41,082 nucleotides of DNA from positions 167,499 to 208,580 of the forward strand of contig NZ_MVQB01000060.1 of the NCBI RefSeq assembly GCF_002067035.1, given 5' to 3'. The notes under the pieces were generated by a model. The model worked only from the letters and a program-made list of their open reading frames with translations. It searched no databases and was not told where the DNA came from. Made by a program: the position numbers and the translations under genes. Source of the stretch: Methanoregula sp. PtaB.Bin085 (GTDB taxonomy: Archaea; Halobacteriota; Methanomicrobia; Methanomicrobiales; Methanospirillaceae). Numbering within the stretch: the first letter of the stretch is position 1; each line of letters begins with the position of its first letter. Below are positions 16,434 through 25,695 of this stretch, piece after piece.

Positions 16434-17867
16434 TTATTCCTTGCCAAAGAACGTCCGCATGAACGGGTACATCTCCATGATCTGCTGGCTTGCGATCTCC
16501 TCATAGAGACGGTACGTGATACTGACCGTCAGGAGAAGACCGGTCCCGCTGACTGATCCTATGACACCGAAGAGGTTTGCAACGACACTGAGTATGCCGA
16601 TGAAAACACCACCGATGACCGTGACACGGGGGATGTACCGGTCAAGGTACTTCTCAAGTACCTGCGGGTTCCTGCGGTAGCCGGGAATGGACATGCCGGA
16701 GAGCTGGATCTGCCGAGCGACATCCTTGCTGTCGAGCCCGGCTGTCTTGATCCAGAACAGGGCGAAGACCGCACCACCGACCACCATGAATGTGATATCT
16801 ATTCCCAGACGTAATAGCACCTCCCATGGTGCGTGGCCGAGATCGGTCATCCACCACATCCAGTCAGAAGGACTGTTAATCGGGGCAAGGAAGTACATGA
16901 TACCGTTCGTGGGGGTTGATCCGTTGAACTGCCCGAGGGTCGTGATGCCGATATTCGACAGGAACATGCCGAGCATCTGGATGTTTGCCTGCAGAACACG
17001 GACAAGGATCATGGGCAGGACACTTGCGTAGATCAACTTGACCGGGAACCGCGCACGGGCACCACGCACCTGCGCGTGGGCGAGCGGTATCTCTATCCTT
17101 GTCGATTCGACATAGACGATGACGAGGAAAATGATGAGGGTCGTGATAAAGGCGAGGATGTCCTTGCCAAAGTACGTCAGGTAGTTACCGCCGTCAAGAC
17201 CGATGGCGATGAGGCGCGGGAAAAAACCTGTCGGATACTGGTCGGTGATCTTCGCCCAGTTGATGAATCCGCTGACCAGCGCCTGCGAGATGCCCGCGAT
17301 GATGAAGAGACCGACACCTGAACCGATACCCCATTTCGTGACCACTTCATCCATGAAGAAGATCAGGATGCCCCCGATACAGATCTGGAGGAAAATCAGG
17401 AATGATACTGCAAACAGGTTGCCGCCGAAGAACTGGCTTGCAATGATCGGATCAGGTGTCATGAAACCGCCGACGAGGTTCGGGGCTGCTTCGATAACGA
17501 TCATGACAAGGATGAGAATCTTCTGCAGACCCATGTACATGACCTGTCCGCGCGTCTCGCTGGTATCAATATGGAGGATGTCAGCACCTTTCAGGAGCTG
17601 AAGTACGATGGATGCTGTAACGATAGGCCCGATACCGAGGTGGACGATCGAACCGCTTGCACCGGCAAGGAGCGCGCGCCACGCGGCAAAGAGGTCCTGG
17701 TTTGCCGCACTCAGGCCAAAAACCGGGATGTTCGTCAGGGCAAAATACAGAATCAGTATTGCAAGTGTCCAGAGCAGTTTGTTCTTGAAATGAACATGCC
17801 CTTCGGGACTTTTGACTGCAGGCATTGCTGCGAGCAGCGGTTCCATTCGATCCAGCAGGTCTCCCAT
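16434..17867 (-). CDS. secY: Preprotein translocase subunit SecY
   Basis: SecY is the channel subunit of the SecYE-beta translocon in the cytoplasmic membrane. The 477-residue protein shows about ten hydrophobic helices, the helix-2a plug region after LTNIPVFGL, the pore-ring helices and the conserved cytoplasmic loop PLAHAQVRGARARFPVKL (near residues 258-275) that contacts the ribosome. A second loop, SGMSIPGYRRNPQVLEKYLDRYIP, is in place near residue 390. It follows rpl15, the usual archaeal spc order. Confidence 0.96.
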   Translation of the reverse strand: MGDLLDRMEPLLAAMPAVKSPEGHVHFKNKLLWTLAILILYFALTNIPVFGLSAANQDLFAAWRALLAGASGSIVHLGIGPIVTASIVLQLLKGADILHIDTSETRGQVMYMGLQKILILVMIVIEAAPNLVGGFMTPDPIIASQFFGGNLFAVSFLIFLQICIGGILIFFMDEVVTKWGIGSGVGLFIIAGISQALVSGFINWAKITDQYPTGFFPRLIAIGLDGGNYLTYFGKDILAFITTLIIFLVIVYVESTRIEIPLAHAQVRGARARFPVKLIYASVLPMILVRVLQANIQMLGMFLSNIGITTLGQFNGSTPTNGIMYFLAPINSPSDWMWWMTDLGHAPWEVLLRLGIDITFMVVGGAVFALFWIKTAGLDSKDVARQIQLSGMSIPGYRRNPQVLEKYLDRYIPRVTVIGGVFIGILSVVANLFGVIGSVSGTGLLLTVSITYRLYEEIASQQIMEMYPFMRTFFGKE

Positions 17868-17895
17868 TGTTTCACCAAAAAATATCGGGGGCTGA

Positions 17896-18324
17896 TCAGG
17901 CTACAAGTGCCTTCCCGCCCATTTTCTCGATCTTTGCCTTCGCCGTTTCAGAGAATGCCGATGCGGAGATGGAGATTTTTTTTGTCACCCTGCCGCTGCC
18001 GAGCACTTTCTCGATGCCCATGTCAGCTGCGTTGATCACTACCATATCTCCTTCCTGTTTTGCAATACCCTGAGCCAGAAGCGATGGGACGATCTGGTCC
18101 AGTATACCGACATCGATGGTTGTCACATCGGTGCCGGTCTGGTTGCAGAATCCGTCCTTGCCAAAGACCGGCCTGCCCATCTCCATATACCACTTGACAA
18201 AGTGGTGAGCGTTGATACCGGCACGACCTCTGCCGCCGCGGTTGCCTGCACCGCGCCGGTTCTTGTGGGTGCCGCCACCGCATGTCCGCGATCCGCGGTA
18301 CTTTGAACGTTTGTTTGTTGGCAT
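17896..18324 (-). CDS. rpl15: Ribosomal protein L15 (uL15)
   Basis: The 142-residue large-subunit protein begins with MPTNKRSKYRGSRTCGGG and a Gly/Arg-rich N-terminal extension (NRRGAGNRGGRGRAG) that threads into the 23S rRNA. The frame opens at 18333, but GAGGTGATG stands correctly before the ATG at 18324, giving the family's usual N-terminus. It lies between rpl30 and secY. Confidence 0.96.
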   Translation of the reverse strand: MPTNKRSKYRGSRTCGGGTHKNRRGAGNRGGRGRAGINAHHFVKWYMEMGRPVFGKDGFCNQTGTDVTTIDVGILDQIVPSLLAQGIAKQEGDMVVINAADMGIEKVLGSGRVTKKISISASAFSETAKAKIEKMGGKALVA

Positions 18325-18329
18325 CCGCA

Positions 18330-18791
18330 TCACCTCATCTTGTTCAGGAGTGTATTGATCTCCTGACCATAATAGCCAAGCGCTCCACCCTGGGGGAAGG
18401 TACGTTTGGTGGTCTTGTATCCCTTGCGCGGGGGATGAAGTCGAAGTACCGGCTTGAGCCCGGGAATGTCGCGGAGTTTCGATTCACCGCTCGCAAGTGC
18501 CTTTGCAAAGTCGCCGATGGTCGCATAGGTGGAGTTTTTCCTGACATACTCATCGGTCAGCGGTGCATCGCCGATGACCCTGCCGCGCGTCTGCAGCAGC
18601 GTTTCAACGGTTGCTGCATCCACTTCGCCGAACGCCACGTAGTCCTTGACCTTGCGGATCATCCCAAGGTTCTGGGGAGAGTCCGGGATGAGGACACAGT
18701 GGTTGATGTGGTGAAGGCGCAGCATCTTCAGGGTGTCTTTGATGTCCTGGCGTGTTTTTACAACACCACGGACCTGAACAACCGCGTACAT
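18330..18791 (-). CDS. rpl30: Ribosomal protein L30 (uL30)
   Basis: The 153-residue protein is the long archaeal/eukaryotic form of L30. The N-terminal ferredoxin-like domain starts [11 protein letters not shown] and continues through LRLHHINHCVL; the C-terminal extension ends with the LHPPRKGYKTTKRTFPQGG block. Its start overlaps the rps5 stop by one base, pointing to coupled translation. Confidence 0.96.
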   Translation of the reverse strand: MYAVVQVRGVVKTRQDIKDTLKMLRLHHINHCVLIPDSPQNLGMIRKVKDYVAFGEVDAATVETLLQTRGRVIGDAPLTDEYVRKNSTYATIGDFAKALASGESKLRDIPGLKPVLRLHPPRKGYKTTKRTFPQGGALGYYGQEINTLLNKMR

Positions 18792-19408
18792 TACTGCGAC
18801 CTCCCGGTTCTGATCATATTGGTTTCATTCAGCGCGTTGAAAGTCGCTTTTGCAAAGTTGATGGTTGTCCGGGTCTGTCCCCGGGCAAACGTCCATGCAT
18901 CCTTGATACCAGCAAGCTCGAGCACTTTCTTGCTGATGTCTCCGGTCACAAGGCCGATACCCTGAGGTGCCGGCTTGAGCGTCACCTTGACACTCCCTGC
19001 GGTTCCTTCAACCTGCATCGGGATAGAGTGGGCTGTGTCGCACCCGCATTCCCAGCTGCCGCAACCGCGCCGTACCTTGATGAGGTTCATCTTGGCCTTG
19101 ACGATGGCTTTCTTGATCGCATCGCCGACCTGGACATCCTTGCCCTGGCCGAAACCGATGTAGCCGTTGCGGTTGCCGACGATGACGACTGCCCGGAACT
19201 GGACGCGCCGGCCGGAGTCGGTCATGCGCTGCATCATGGCAATATCGAGGACCTCGTCTTCCAGATCCGGAAGGAACTGGTCGACGATCTGGGGCTCCTT
19301 GATGGGCCTGCCGCTCTCGAGGACCTGGTCGATGCTCTTGATCTCGCCCGAAGCAACGAGCTTGCCAAGACCGGTGACCGGGATCCATTCTTCGCGTTCG
19401 TATGCCAT
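18791..19408 (-). CDS. rps5: Ribosomal protein S5 (uS5)
   Basis: The 205-residue small-subunit protein has the double-stranded RNA-binding-like N-terminal domain (residues about 45-110, with [20 protein letters not shown]) and the C-terminal S5 domain containing [11 protein letters not shown] and GIGLVTGD. It is part of the decoding-site neighbourhood of the 30S subunit and takes part in translational accuracy (family knowledge). It follows rpl18 directly. Confidence 0.96.
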   Translation of the reverse strand: MAYEREEWIPVTGLGKLVASGEIKSIDQVLESGRPIKEPQIVDQFLPDLEDEVLDIAMMQRMTDSGRRVQFRAVVIVGNRNGYIGFGQGKDVQVGDAIKKAIVKAKMNLIKVRRGCGSWECGCDTAHSIPMQVEGTAGSVKVTLKPAPQGIGLVTGDISKKVLELAGIKDAWTFARGQTRTTINFAKATFNALNETNMIRTGRSQ

Positions 19409-19933
19409 TTATGCCATCTCCTTCTTTATGGCAGCTGCCACCTGTTCGACATTTTTCACGATGTCCCCTGCATTCTTGTTGTATGCAGCGATATGCGCGC
19501 CCCTGACGCGCTCGTCCGACGGGAGGATCTCCTCGCCGTGCGGGATCTCAAGACCTGCCTCGACAGCTCCCTTGAGTGCTGCAAACACGCGTGCACCGGG
19601 GGTTGCCCGGTTGAGGCCGATGTCCAGGATTGCCGCATCCTGCCGGGCCTTCTTTGCTTTTACCGCAAAGAGCATTCCCGTGAGATATGCTGCCGGGGTA
19701 CTGGAGGTTGATCCCTTGAACCCGTATTTTTCGAGCTCGGCTGAATTTGCTGCCACGAGGGTACGGTCGCCGTCCATCTCAGCCGTGACGAGCTGCACGA
19801 TGATGTGCCGGTTGGTCTTGCGGACGACCATGCGCGGTACGTCTGCAACGACAAGCCTCGTCCGCTGGTAGTAATCGGTTTTGCCTTCCCTCCTTCTTCT
19901 GAAGGGGACAAAATACCGTGATCCTGTTGCCAT
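19409..19933 (-). CDS. rpl18: Ribosomal protein L18 (uL18)
   Basis: The 174-residue protein binds 5S rRNA on the large subunit. It starts with the archaeal N-terminus [24 protein letters not shown], contains the [20 protein letters not shown] segment near residue 109, and ends with a charged helix. It lies directly between rpl19e and rps5. Confidence 0.95.
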   Translation of the reverse strand: MATGSRYFVPFRRRREGKTDYYQRTRLVVADVPRMVVRKTNRHIIVQLVTAEMDGDRTLVAANSAELEKYGFKGSTSSTPAAYLTGMLFAVKAKKARQDAAILDIGLNRATPGARVFAALKGAVEAGLEIPHGEEILPSDERVRGAHIAAYNKNAGDIVKNVEQVAAAIKKEMA

Positions 19934-19934
19934 G

Positions 19935-20387
19935 TTACTTCATCCTCCCTGAGAGGATCTCCATCTGCGCCTTCATGTGCGCAACACTTCTGAACTGCCC
20001 GCCTGCCGCTTTCCGGTACAGGATACGGTACATGTGCCGGTCGATGGTGCCGGCCGCGCGCAGCTCAACGAGTACTTTTCGTATTGCACGAATCTTCTGG
20101 ACCCATGCGGTTTTACTCGGCTTCCGTGCGCCTGCTGCACCCTTGCGCTTTCCGGCACCCTTGCGGTGGCCGTAGGAACGCTGGGCGATGCGCGCCCGTG
20201 CCCGGCCGCGGCTGACGCCTTTCTTCTGGCGCGCCTTGATCGCACCTTCGGTAATGAGGGCCCGCAGGTCTTCCCGCGAGATCGCATTCTCGATATCCGA
20301 GAGACGGGCAGGGTCGAACCAGACGCGGTTGACACCGCATTTCAGTACGGATGCCACGATACGTCTCTGGCTGGCGATGTCACTCAT
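19935..20387 (-). CDS. rpl19e: Ribosomal protein L19e (eL19)
   Basis: The 150-residue, strongly basic protein is specific to archaea and eukaryotes. It begins [18 protein letters not shown] and has the long basic helix and the [25 protein letters not shown] block (about residues 59-83) that reaches into the 23S rRNA. Its start overlaps the end of rpl32e by 8 bases. Confidence 0.96.
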   Translation of the reverse strand: MSDIASQRRIVASVLKCGVNRVWFDPARLSDIENAISREDLRALITEGAIKARQKKGVSRGRARARIAQRSYGHRKGAGKRKGAAGARKPSKTAWVQKIRAIRKVLVELRAAGTIDRHMYRILYRKAAGGQFRSVAHMKAQMEILSGRMK

Positions 20388-21087
20388 TCTTCTTCACCCC
20401 TTTCTTGGGGGCCTTTGCAGCGGCGGTCTTCTTTGCCGGGGCCTTCTTCTCGGCCTTGGGCTCTGCTTTCTCGGCCTTGGGCTTGGCGGCGGCCTTCTTT
20501 GCCGGGGCCTTCTTCTCGGCCTTGGGCTTGGCGGCGGCCTTCTTTGCCGGGGCCTTCTTTTCGGCCTTGGGCTCTGCTTTCTCGGCCTTGGGCTTGGCGG
20601 CGGCCTTCTTTGCCGGGGCCTTTGCTTTCTTTACCGTGGCCTTCTTCTCCGCTTTTTCTTCGCCCTCTTCCGTCTTCGGCTTTGCCTTTGCAGGTTTCTT
20701 TGCCTTTGTCTTCACAACTTTTGCATTAAGGACGCCAAGACCACTGGTAATTGCCTGGTCCTGGATCGCAACACGCTTCCGCATGCCCACCGTCGCACCG
20801 ATCCTCACTGCCTGTGTTTTGGGATCGAGTCCTTCGAGCTCCTTCAAGGAAGTTACAAGAACCTCGAAGTAGCCGCTCGGGTGCATACCACGTACGGCCA
20901 CGGGGCTGCCAAAGCCCGGCTTGGGGAGTGCTCCCTTTGCCTTCTTCTGCTCGCGCTGCTTGTTATGCTGTCCGCGAGGTTTTCTCCATGAATCGGAGAG
21001 CTGGCGTTTCTTGCCGTACCCGTCACGCTTGAAGCGCGCACCCTTGTCGGTACGGACTTGGATCAGACGCTTGATTTCTGTTGCCAT
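20380..21087 (-). CDS. rpl32e: Ribosomal protein L32e (eL32) with long repetitive Lys/Ala tail
   Basis: Residues 1 to about 125 are the normal L32e core (RDGYGKKRQLSDSWRKPRG, then GMHPSGYFEVLVTSL), a large-subunit protein of archaea and eukaryotes. The rest, about 110 residues, is an extra C-terminal tail of Lys, Ala, Pro and Glu, built from repeats with the unit APAKKAAAKPKAEK. The archaeal family is usually around 130 residues, so the tail almost doubles the protein. The tail lies at 20383-20712. The repeat is visible in the DNA (20419-20620), which suggests growth by slippage or unequal recombination. Confidence 0.94.
   Translation of the reverse strand: MATEIKRLIQVRTDKGARFKRDGYGKKRQLSDSWRKPRGQHNKQREQKKAKGALPKPGFGSPVAVRGMHPSGYFEVLVTSLKELEGLDPKTQAVRIGATVGMRKRVAIQDQAITSGLGVLNAKVVKTKAKKPAKAKPKTEEGEEKAEKKATVKKAKAPAKKAAAKPKAEKAEPKAEKKAPAKKAAAKPKAEKKAPAKKAAAKPKAEKAEPKAEKKAPAKKTAAAKAPKKGVKKNE
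20419..20620 (-). repeat. Tandem DNA repeat in the rpl32e tail
   Basis: Four tandem units begin at 20419, 20485, 20530 and 20596 with lengths 66, 45, 66 and about 25 bases. All start with the plus-strand pattern (A/G)GCGGCGG(T/C)CTTC. The 45-base unit is the 66-base unit lacking an internal 21-base segment. All lengths are multiples of 3 except the last partial unit, so the frame is kept. Confidence 0.92.
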
Positions 21088-21092
21088 TTCCT

Positions 21093-21617
21093 TCAGCCCC
21101 TCTGAACCATGTAGATACCATCCTGGAAGACGCGCGGGTCGCGGTCGCGGATGTGGGTTGCATGTTCGATGTTCGCTGCGGTTGTTCCAACAAGTTCGCG
21201 GTCAATACCGGTCAGGACGACCTCATCGCTGCCGACCTTTGCCGTGACACCCGCTTCGATCCGTGCATGCCGTGCCTTCTTTTCACCAAGGAAATTCGCA
21301 ATCTCAAGCTTGTTGCCCTGAAGCTTCAGCTGGATCGGGAAGTGGCTGTAGACAACTTTCATGCGGTATTCGTACCCCTCGGTTACTCCACGGAACATGT
21401 TCTTTGTATGTGCCTCGAGCGTACCGACCATCGCGGTGATCTCCTTGCGGCGGGATTCAGTTGCTATAACAACTTCTTTCCCGTCACAGGTTACGGTGAC
21501 CTGAGGGAACCGGATATTGCGGGAGAGTTGTCCCTTGGGTCCTGTCACGCGAAGATGCATGCCGTCAAGACTGACTTTCACGCCATCCGGAATAATGACT
21601 TTTCTTACTGCTGCCAT
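21093..21617 (-). CDS. rpl6: Ribosomal protein L6 (uL6)
   Basis: The 174-residue large-subunit protein has two copies of the L6 fold and sits near the factor-binding site. Recognisable parts are VTGPKGQLSRNIRF near residue 28, NMFRGVTEGYEYRMKVVYSHFP near 73 and the C-terminal ATHIRDRDPRVFQDGIY. It lies between rps8 and rpl32e, as in other archaeal spc operons. Confidence 0.96.
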   Translation of the reverse strand: MAAVRKVIIPDGVKVSLDGMHLRVTGPKGQLSRNIRFPQVTVTCDGKEVVIATESRRKEITAMVGTLEAHTKNMFRGVTEGYEYRMKVVYSHFPIQLKLQGNKLEIANFLGEKKARHARIEAGVTAKVGSDEVVLTGIDRELVGTTAANIEHATHIRDRDPRVFQDGIYMVQRG

Positions 21618-21629
21618 TCAAAGCACCCT

Positions 21630-22022
21630 CTAGTACACGTACCCGATCAGCTCTCCGCCGATGCCTTCTTTTCTCGCCTGTTCATGGGACATAACACCCT
21701 TTGAAGTCGAGAGCATCAGGAGACCGAAGTTTTTCCCGGGCAGGTACTGCTTCTCCCAGTATTCCATTTCATCCAGCTGTACAGAGAACCGCGGGCTGAT
21801 AGCACCGCAGCGGTTGATCCTGCCCGTCAGGTTGACCTTGAGCTGGCCACCCCTGCCGTCATCGATGAACTCGAAGCTGCCGATATAACCGGCGTCCTGC
21901 ATGATTCGGAGCATTGCGCCGAGAAGCTTGCTTGCGGGTTCGATAATGACGACGGCCTTGCCGGTATCCCCGGCGTTCTTTATGGCACACATGCCATCTG
22001 CAATGGTATTCTGTCGTGTCAT
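21630..22022 (-). CDS. rps8: Ribosomal protein S8 (uS8)
   Basis: The 130-residue protein binds the central domain of 16S rRNA. It shows the N-terminal [13 protein letters not shown] block and the C-terminal [19 protein letters not shown] signature. A GTG at 22031 is in frame, but GAGGAG overlaps it and is well placed for the ATG at 22022, which also gives the family length of 130. It follows the small rps14 gene. Confidence 0.96.
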   Translation of the reverse strand: MTRQNTIADGMCAIKNAGDTGKAVVIIEPASKLLGAMLRIMQDAGYIGSFEFIDDGRGGQLKVNLTGRINRCGAISPRFSVQLDEMEYWEKQYLPGKNFGLLMLSTSKGVMSHEQARKEGIGGELIGYVY

Positions 22023-22034
22023 TTCGCTCACTCC

Positions 22035-22190
22035 TCAGCTCATCTTCTTGAAACCCATCTTCTGGGCCCATTCGCGGAAGCACTGCCTGCAGAACATGAT
22101 GTGGTATCTGCGTACGAGCCCCTGCTTGCGCCCGCACATCTTGCATTCGTTCGCACCGCGACCGTAGATCTTCTTTCTTACTCCTGCCAT
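22035..22190 (-). CDS. rps14: Ribosomal protein S14 (uS14), zinc-binding type
   Basis: A 51-codon frame encodes the short archaeal S14, which binds 16S rRNA in the head of the small subunit. It starts [19 protein letters not shown] and carries a zinc ribbon with Cys16, Cys19, Cys34 and Cys37, then [14 protein letters not shown]. The ATG overlaps the rpl5 stop by one base (TGATG). The gene is short but its position between rpl5 and rps8 is canonical. Confidence 0.96.
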   Translation of the reverse strand: MAGVRKKIYGRGANECKMCGRKQGLVRRYHIMFCRQCFREWAQKMGFKKMS

Positions 22191-22687
22191 CAGTGCACCT
22201 CGACCTGGAACTTCTCTTTGAGGAATGCAATGGCATCAGTTTTGCTCACACGCTGCTTCTGGGGGAGCTTCTTCTGCGCCATCTTCCTGCGGGTAATCCG
22301 GATGCCTTTCCGTTCGAGGACGACATTGACGTCCATACCATAGATACCAATCTGCGGGTCGTAGGACATTCCGGGGAAATCCGTGTGCTCTTCGATACCG
22401 AAGGCAAAGTTTCCGCTTTTGTCGAACTGGCTCTCAAAGAGAGTCTTCTGGACGATGTTGAGAGCGGTTGCAATGAAGTCTGCAGCAGGTTTACCACGGA
22501 GAGTAACCTTGCAGCCGATAGGCATCCCTTTCCTGACGGAGAATGCCGGCTGGGTCTTTTTGGCAATGCTCCGAATCGGGGTCTGCCGGGTAATCGTCTT
22601 CATGATGTTCTCGGCTTTTACGAGCTTGTCGCCCGCTTCGCCAACGCCCATGTGGACGACGACCTTATCGATATAGATATCGCGCAT
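22190..22687 (-). CDS. rpl5: Ribosomal protein L5 (uL5)
   Basis: The 165-residue protein binds 5S rRNA in the central protuberance. It contains [19 protein letters not shown] near the N-terminus, the [22 protein letters not shown] block and the [15 protein letters not shown] block. A GTG at 22696 is in frame, but GAGTGA just before the ATG at 22687 and the family's start (MRDIYIDKV) favour 22687. The 5' end overlaps rps4e. Confidence 0.95.
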   Translation of the reverse strand: MRDIYIDKVVVHMGVGEAGDKLVKAENIMKTITRQTPIRSIAKKTQPAFSVRKGMPIGCKVTLRGKPAADFIATALNIVQKTLFESQFDKSGNFAFGIEEHTDFPGMSYDPQIGIYGMDVNVVLERKGIRITRRKMAQKKLPQKQRVSKTDAIAFLKEKFQVEVH

Positions 22688-22692
22688 CGATG

Positions 22693-23418
22693 TCACTCTT
22701 CATGCCCCCATTTTGCAATGGCCGGGGCTTTTGTTCCGACCATGTAGATGTATGGCGCAACGGTATCGAAGGTCGTCCCTGTTACTTCGTCGGTAAGGAT
22801 GATCTTGTTGGGAACGCTGCCGGGGACCTTGACGATATCCTTGATCCGGGCTACCTTGCCGGAGTGTTTACCGCCGATGATCATCGCCATGTTGCCAACG
22901 GCAAACGGGAAGTGATCGACAATCTTGAACCGGCTCTCCGGTTCGAGCGACAGCACGATCGAATCCCCGGGTTTGTATTTGTTTTCAGCCAGGATATTGG
23001 AGCCGTCGCGAAGGTTCAGCTGGACTTTTCCCTTGCTGACGATAGTCTTGTTCTTTATCTTGCAGAGACGGGTTTTTGCCGCTTCGGAATCGATCGCGAC
23101 AGAGACGTGCCTTCCGTTCTTGTCACGGAGGATGCGGTAATACTTGTTAATCTTCGGGAGGGCGATGATATCGAAGATCCCGATGCCCATCTTGGGGTCC
23201 CGGCAGGGTTTCCCGTTGATGATGACATCGTTCTGGTGGAGGATCTGCTTGACCTCCTTGAGGTTCCGTGCCATGCCCATGTGGTCGCGGAGCCAGACCG
23301 TAATCGGCATGGCATTCGCGTTGTGCGGGCCGGCTGCGGTCTTCGTGATGAATTTCGTGACTTTCTTTGCGATATGCCACGAGTCAGGGGCGTTGAGTCT
23401 CTTTAAGTGGTCTCCCAT
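22693..23418 (-). CDS. rps4e: Ribosomal protein S4e (eS4)
   Basis: The 241-residue protein is found only in archaea and eukaryotes. It has an S4-type RNA-binding domain in the first half (KRLNAPDSW, then [22 protein letters not shown]), the central S4e domain and a C-terminal KOW-like segment with [19 protein letters not shown]. Its ATG overlaps the rpl24 stop by one base. Confidence 0.96.
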   Translation of the reverse strand: MGDHLKRLNAPDSWHIAKKVTKFITKTAAGPHNANAMPITVWLRDHMGMARNLKEVKQILHQNDVIINGKPCRDPKMGIGIFDIIALPKINKYYRILRDKNGRHVSVAIDSEAAKTRLCKIKNKTIVSKGKVQLNLRDGSNILAENKYKPGDSIVLSLEPESRFKIVDHFPFAVGNMAMIIGGKHSGKVARIKDIVKVPGSVPNKIILTDEVTGTTFDTVAPYIYMVGTKAPAIAKWGHEE

Positions 23419-23783
23419 TATTCGGCCTCCGCTAATTTTGCCTCGCGGCGTTTGTCGGCAAGGTTCAGCTTGGTGATCCGGACATTGGATGCACTGACTG
23501 CACGGGGGACTTCAGTCCCGTCGGCTTTTGTTGAGAAGACACCGTGAACGACAATCTTAGCGTTCTTGGTATCGACAGCATCAACAAGTCCTTCTTCACC
23601 TGCGAAGTCACCGCGGGTTACCTTTACGGTGTCGCCCTTAACGACGCGCAGGGTCTTCTTTTTATACTGCTCGCTCAGTTCCGCTGACAGCGGGGCGTTG
23701 AGATATTTCGAGCTGACGTGTGAAGGGGCATTATACCGGGCCTTCCTCTGTTTTCTTGGCTGTGAGCTTTCCAGTCGTACCAT
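23418..23783 (-). CDS. rpl24: Ribosomal protein L24 (uL24)
   Basis: The 121-residue protein is an early assembly factor of the large subunit. It starts with the archaeal block SSQPRKQRKARYNAPSH and has a KOW motif at about residues 50-72 (VKGDTVKVTRGDFAGEEG). A charged C-terminal helix follows. It lies between rpl14 and rps4e. Confidence 0.96.
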   Translation of the reverse strand: MVRLESSQPRKQRKARYNAPSHVSSKYLNAPLSAELSEQYKKKTLRVVKGDTVKVTRGDFAGEEGLVDAVDTKNAKIVVHGVFSTKADGTEVPRAVSASNVRITKLNLADKRREAKLAEAE

Positions 23784-23793
23784 TCTTCACACC

Positions 23794-24192
23794 TCATACA
23801 ATGATCGTTGCCATGGACCCGAGCTTGGGGAACCGCTCTGCCACTTCACGGGCAACCGGTCCCTTGATCTCGGTCCCTTTCGGCTCATTCTTTTCATCGA
23901 CAACAACCACCGCGTTATCCTCGAAGGATACGCGCATCCCGCTTGGCCTGCGCATCTCTTTCTTGGCGCGGATGACCACCGCGCGTACGAGCTTCCGGCG
24001 CATGTCCGGTGTGCCCTTCTGGACGCTTGCCGTACAGAGGTCGCCGAGACCCAGTTTGGGCTGGCGGCGCCTGACGCCGTGATAGCCAAAGACCGAAATG
24101 ATCTGGACGGTCCTGGCCCCGGTATTATCGGCGCAGGCAAGCCGTGTTCCTGTGGCAAGTGATCTCGGGGTCTTGGACTGCTTCGCCTTCAT
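23794..24192 (-). CDS. rpl14: Ribosomal protein L14 (uL14)
   Basis: The 132-residue protein sits at the subunit interface of the large subunit. The five-stranded barrel is recognisable from [20 protein letters not shown] and [25 protein letters not shown]. The frame is open to 24246, but the family starts near [11 protein letters not shown], matching the ATG at 24192, which overlaps the end of rps17 by 4 bases. Confidence 0.95.
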   Translation of the reverse strand: MKAKQSKTPRSLATGTRLACADNTGARTVQIISVFGYHGVRRRQPKLGLGDLCTASVQKGTPDMRRKLVRAVVIRAKKEMRRPSGMRVSFEDNAVVVVDEKNEPKGTEIKGPVAREVAERFPKLGSMATIIV

Positions 24193-24515
24193 GGCTTCTG
24201 CACCTCCACGACCACGAACGTCGTGCTCTTCGAAAGCGGCCGGCATTCGGCAATCTTCACCACGTCACCGGCCTTTGCCCCGATACAGGGAGGGTTGTGG
24301 GCATGGAGCTTGCTCGAGCGCTTCTCGTACCGCTTGTATTTCCGGACGTAATGCAGGTAATTCCGTGCAACCACGACCGTTCCCATCATTTTATCGCTCA
24401 CGACTTTACCGGTGATCACCTGGCCGCGCACCGGTAAAGTGCCGTGAAACGGACAGTTAACGTCCTTGCACTCCGATTGCGGAGCCGTGACGTTCAATCC
24501 AATGTTTTGTGCCAT
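24189..24515 (-). CDS. rps17: Ribosomal protein S17 (uS17)
   Basis: The 108-residue protein has the archaeal N-terminal extension with the [10 protein letters not shown] block followed by the OB-fold S17 core ([21 protein letters not shown]). The C-terminal [20 protein letters not shown] is the family signature. It binds 16S rRNA. Its start overlaps the rnp1 stop by one base. Confidence 0.96.
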   Translation of the reverse strand: MAQNIGLNVTAPQSECKDVNCPFHGTLPVRGQVITGKVVSDKMMGTVVVARNYLHYVRKYKRYEKRSSKLHAHNPPCIGAKAGDVVKIAECRPLSKSTTFVVVEVQKP

Positions 24516-24799
24516 TATGGTATCCTCTTCTTTTCATGCAGGTTGATCCTTTTTTCAGGAGCCAGAGCCAGTACGGATCCATCTATCTCCACAAGTTCCC
24601 TGCCGGGAAGCGAGACCCGGAACGTGTTGTGCATCTTCGCGATGCGCCTGATTCCGTTGGAGGTCTCGATGACCAGCAGATTCCTTGTTTCATCGATGAT
24701 GCGGCCGGACAGTCCCTTCTGATCCTGGTTTGCAGCTCCCGATACCAGAACATCCAGACCAATCAGCTCGTGGCGCAGGATGTTCCGGGAAGAGATCAT
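24515..24799 (-). CDS. rnp1: Ribonuclease P protein component 1 (Rpp29/POP4 homologue)
   Basis: The 94-residue protein is the archaeal homologue of eukaryotic Rpp29, a protein partner of RNase P RNA in 5' processing of tRNA precursors. It has the beginning [14 protein letters not shown], the [18 protein letters not shown] segment and a beta-barrel end ([16 protein letters not shown]). Location between rpl29 and rps17 is standard for euryarchaea; the SUI1-like gene found there in some archaea is absent. Confidence 0.95.
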   Translation of the reverse strand: MISSRNILRHELIGLDVLVSGAANQDQKGLSGRIIDETRNLLVIETSNGIRRIAKMHNTFRVSLPGRELVEIDGSVLALAPEKRINLHEKKRIP

Positions 24800-24999
24800 G
24801 CAGTTCTCCTGCGGTTCTGCTCGGTCATCATCCGGGCAATGGTCCTCCGGAGTTCCCCGATATGGCCGGGGTTCTCGGTGGCGCCGCCGGCACTGACCTT
24901 GCCATAGTGCTGGACAAGTTCCATCCGGAGTTTTCCCATCTGTTCCTGCAGTTCAACATCCGAGAGCTGCCTGACATCCTTTGCCCTGAATATTGCCAT
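24796..24999 (-). CDS. rpl29: Ribosomal protein L29 (uL29)
   Basis: The 67-residue protein is two helices: FRAKDVRQLSDVELQEQMGKLRMELVQ... is the first, and the RRTIARMMTEQNRR signature the second. It sits near the peptide exit tunnel. It overlaps rnp1 by 4 bases and rps3 by one base. Confidence 0.95.
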   Translation of the reverse strand: MAIFRAKDVRQLSDVELQEQMGKLRMELVQHYGKVSAGGATENPGHIGELRRTIARMMTEQNRRRTA

Positions 25000-25694
25000 T
25001 ACTGTTCGCCTCCGAGATCTTCGTCGGGAAGCGCTGGCTCCTCGGCATCGTCCTCATTTACCGGGGTGACGGTTGCCTTTGCAGCCGGGCGTTTCTTTTC
25101 CTGTTCGATGACTGAGAAGTGGTCGGGCAGCTTGGCACCTGCGGGGACCAGCTTGACCTGAACACCGATGACGCCGAGTTTCTTGATTGCAACGGCATAG
25201 CCTTTTTCAACGATCGTGTTGCTCGGTTCACCGCAATGCTTGATGTAGCCTTCCGTGAACTTCTGGGTCCTGGCACGGGCACCGGTGAGCTTGCCAGCGA
25301 TAACGACTTCGCAGCCGAGTGCACCGGAGTCCATGACCCGGCGCAGGATGCTGGTGCCAGCCTTCCGGAAGTACCAGCCGCGCTCGAGTGCGTTTGCAAG
25401 CCGCTCTGCCATGATCTGGGCGTTGAAGCTCGGGTTGCTGACCTGCTGGACTTCAATCTGCGGGGATTCCACGCCATAATTCTGGGCAAGGTCCTGCGTC
25501 AGCTGGTGGACCAGTTTGCCACCTTTCCCGATGACGATACCGGGCTTCTCGGCAAAGATGGTAACCTGGGTGCCGAGCGGCGTCCGGGCGATGTCCATAC
25601 CGCCATAGCCTGCGCGCTTCAGTTCCTTGGACAGGTACTTCTCGACACGCGCTTTCCGGACGCCTTCGTTGATGAATTTCCTCTCGACTGCCAT
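24999..25694 (-). CDS. rps3: Ribosomal protein S3 (uS3)
   Basis: The 231-residue protein lies at the mRNA entry site of the small subunit. It has an N-terminal KH domain with the GxxG loop at residues 52-59 (GIVIGKGG) and the C-terminal S3 domain (ALGCEVVIAGKLTGARARTQKF). The last 30 residues form an acidic tail rich in Glu and Asp, a common addition in archaea. Confidence 0.96.
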   Translation of the reverse strand: MAVERKFINEGVRKARVEKYLSKELKRAGYGGMDIARTPLGTQVTIFAEKPGIVIGKGGKLVHQLTQDLAQNYGVESPQIEVQQVSNPSFNAQIMAERLANALERGWYFRKAGTSILRRVMDSGALGCEVVIAGKLTGARARTQKFTEGYIKHCGEPSNTIVEKGYAVAIKKLGVIGVQVKLVPAGAKLPDHFSVIEQEKKRPAAKATVTPVNEDDAEEPALPDEDLGGEQ

Positions 25695-25695
25695 G

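Noticed and set aside
18752-19711. A 319-codon open frame on the plus strand opposite rps5 and rpl18
   Set aside because: Same reason: it runs antisense through two certain ribosomal genes.
20419-20620. Regular repeats considered as a CRISPR array
   Set aside because: The units are directly adjacent without unique spacers, vary in length by multiples of 3 and encode a Lys/Ala tail of L32e.
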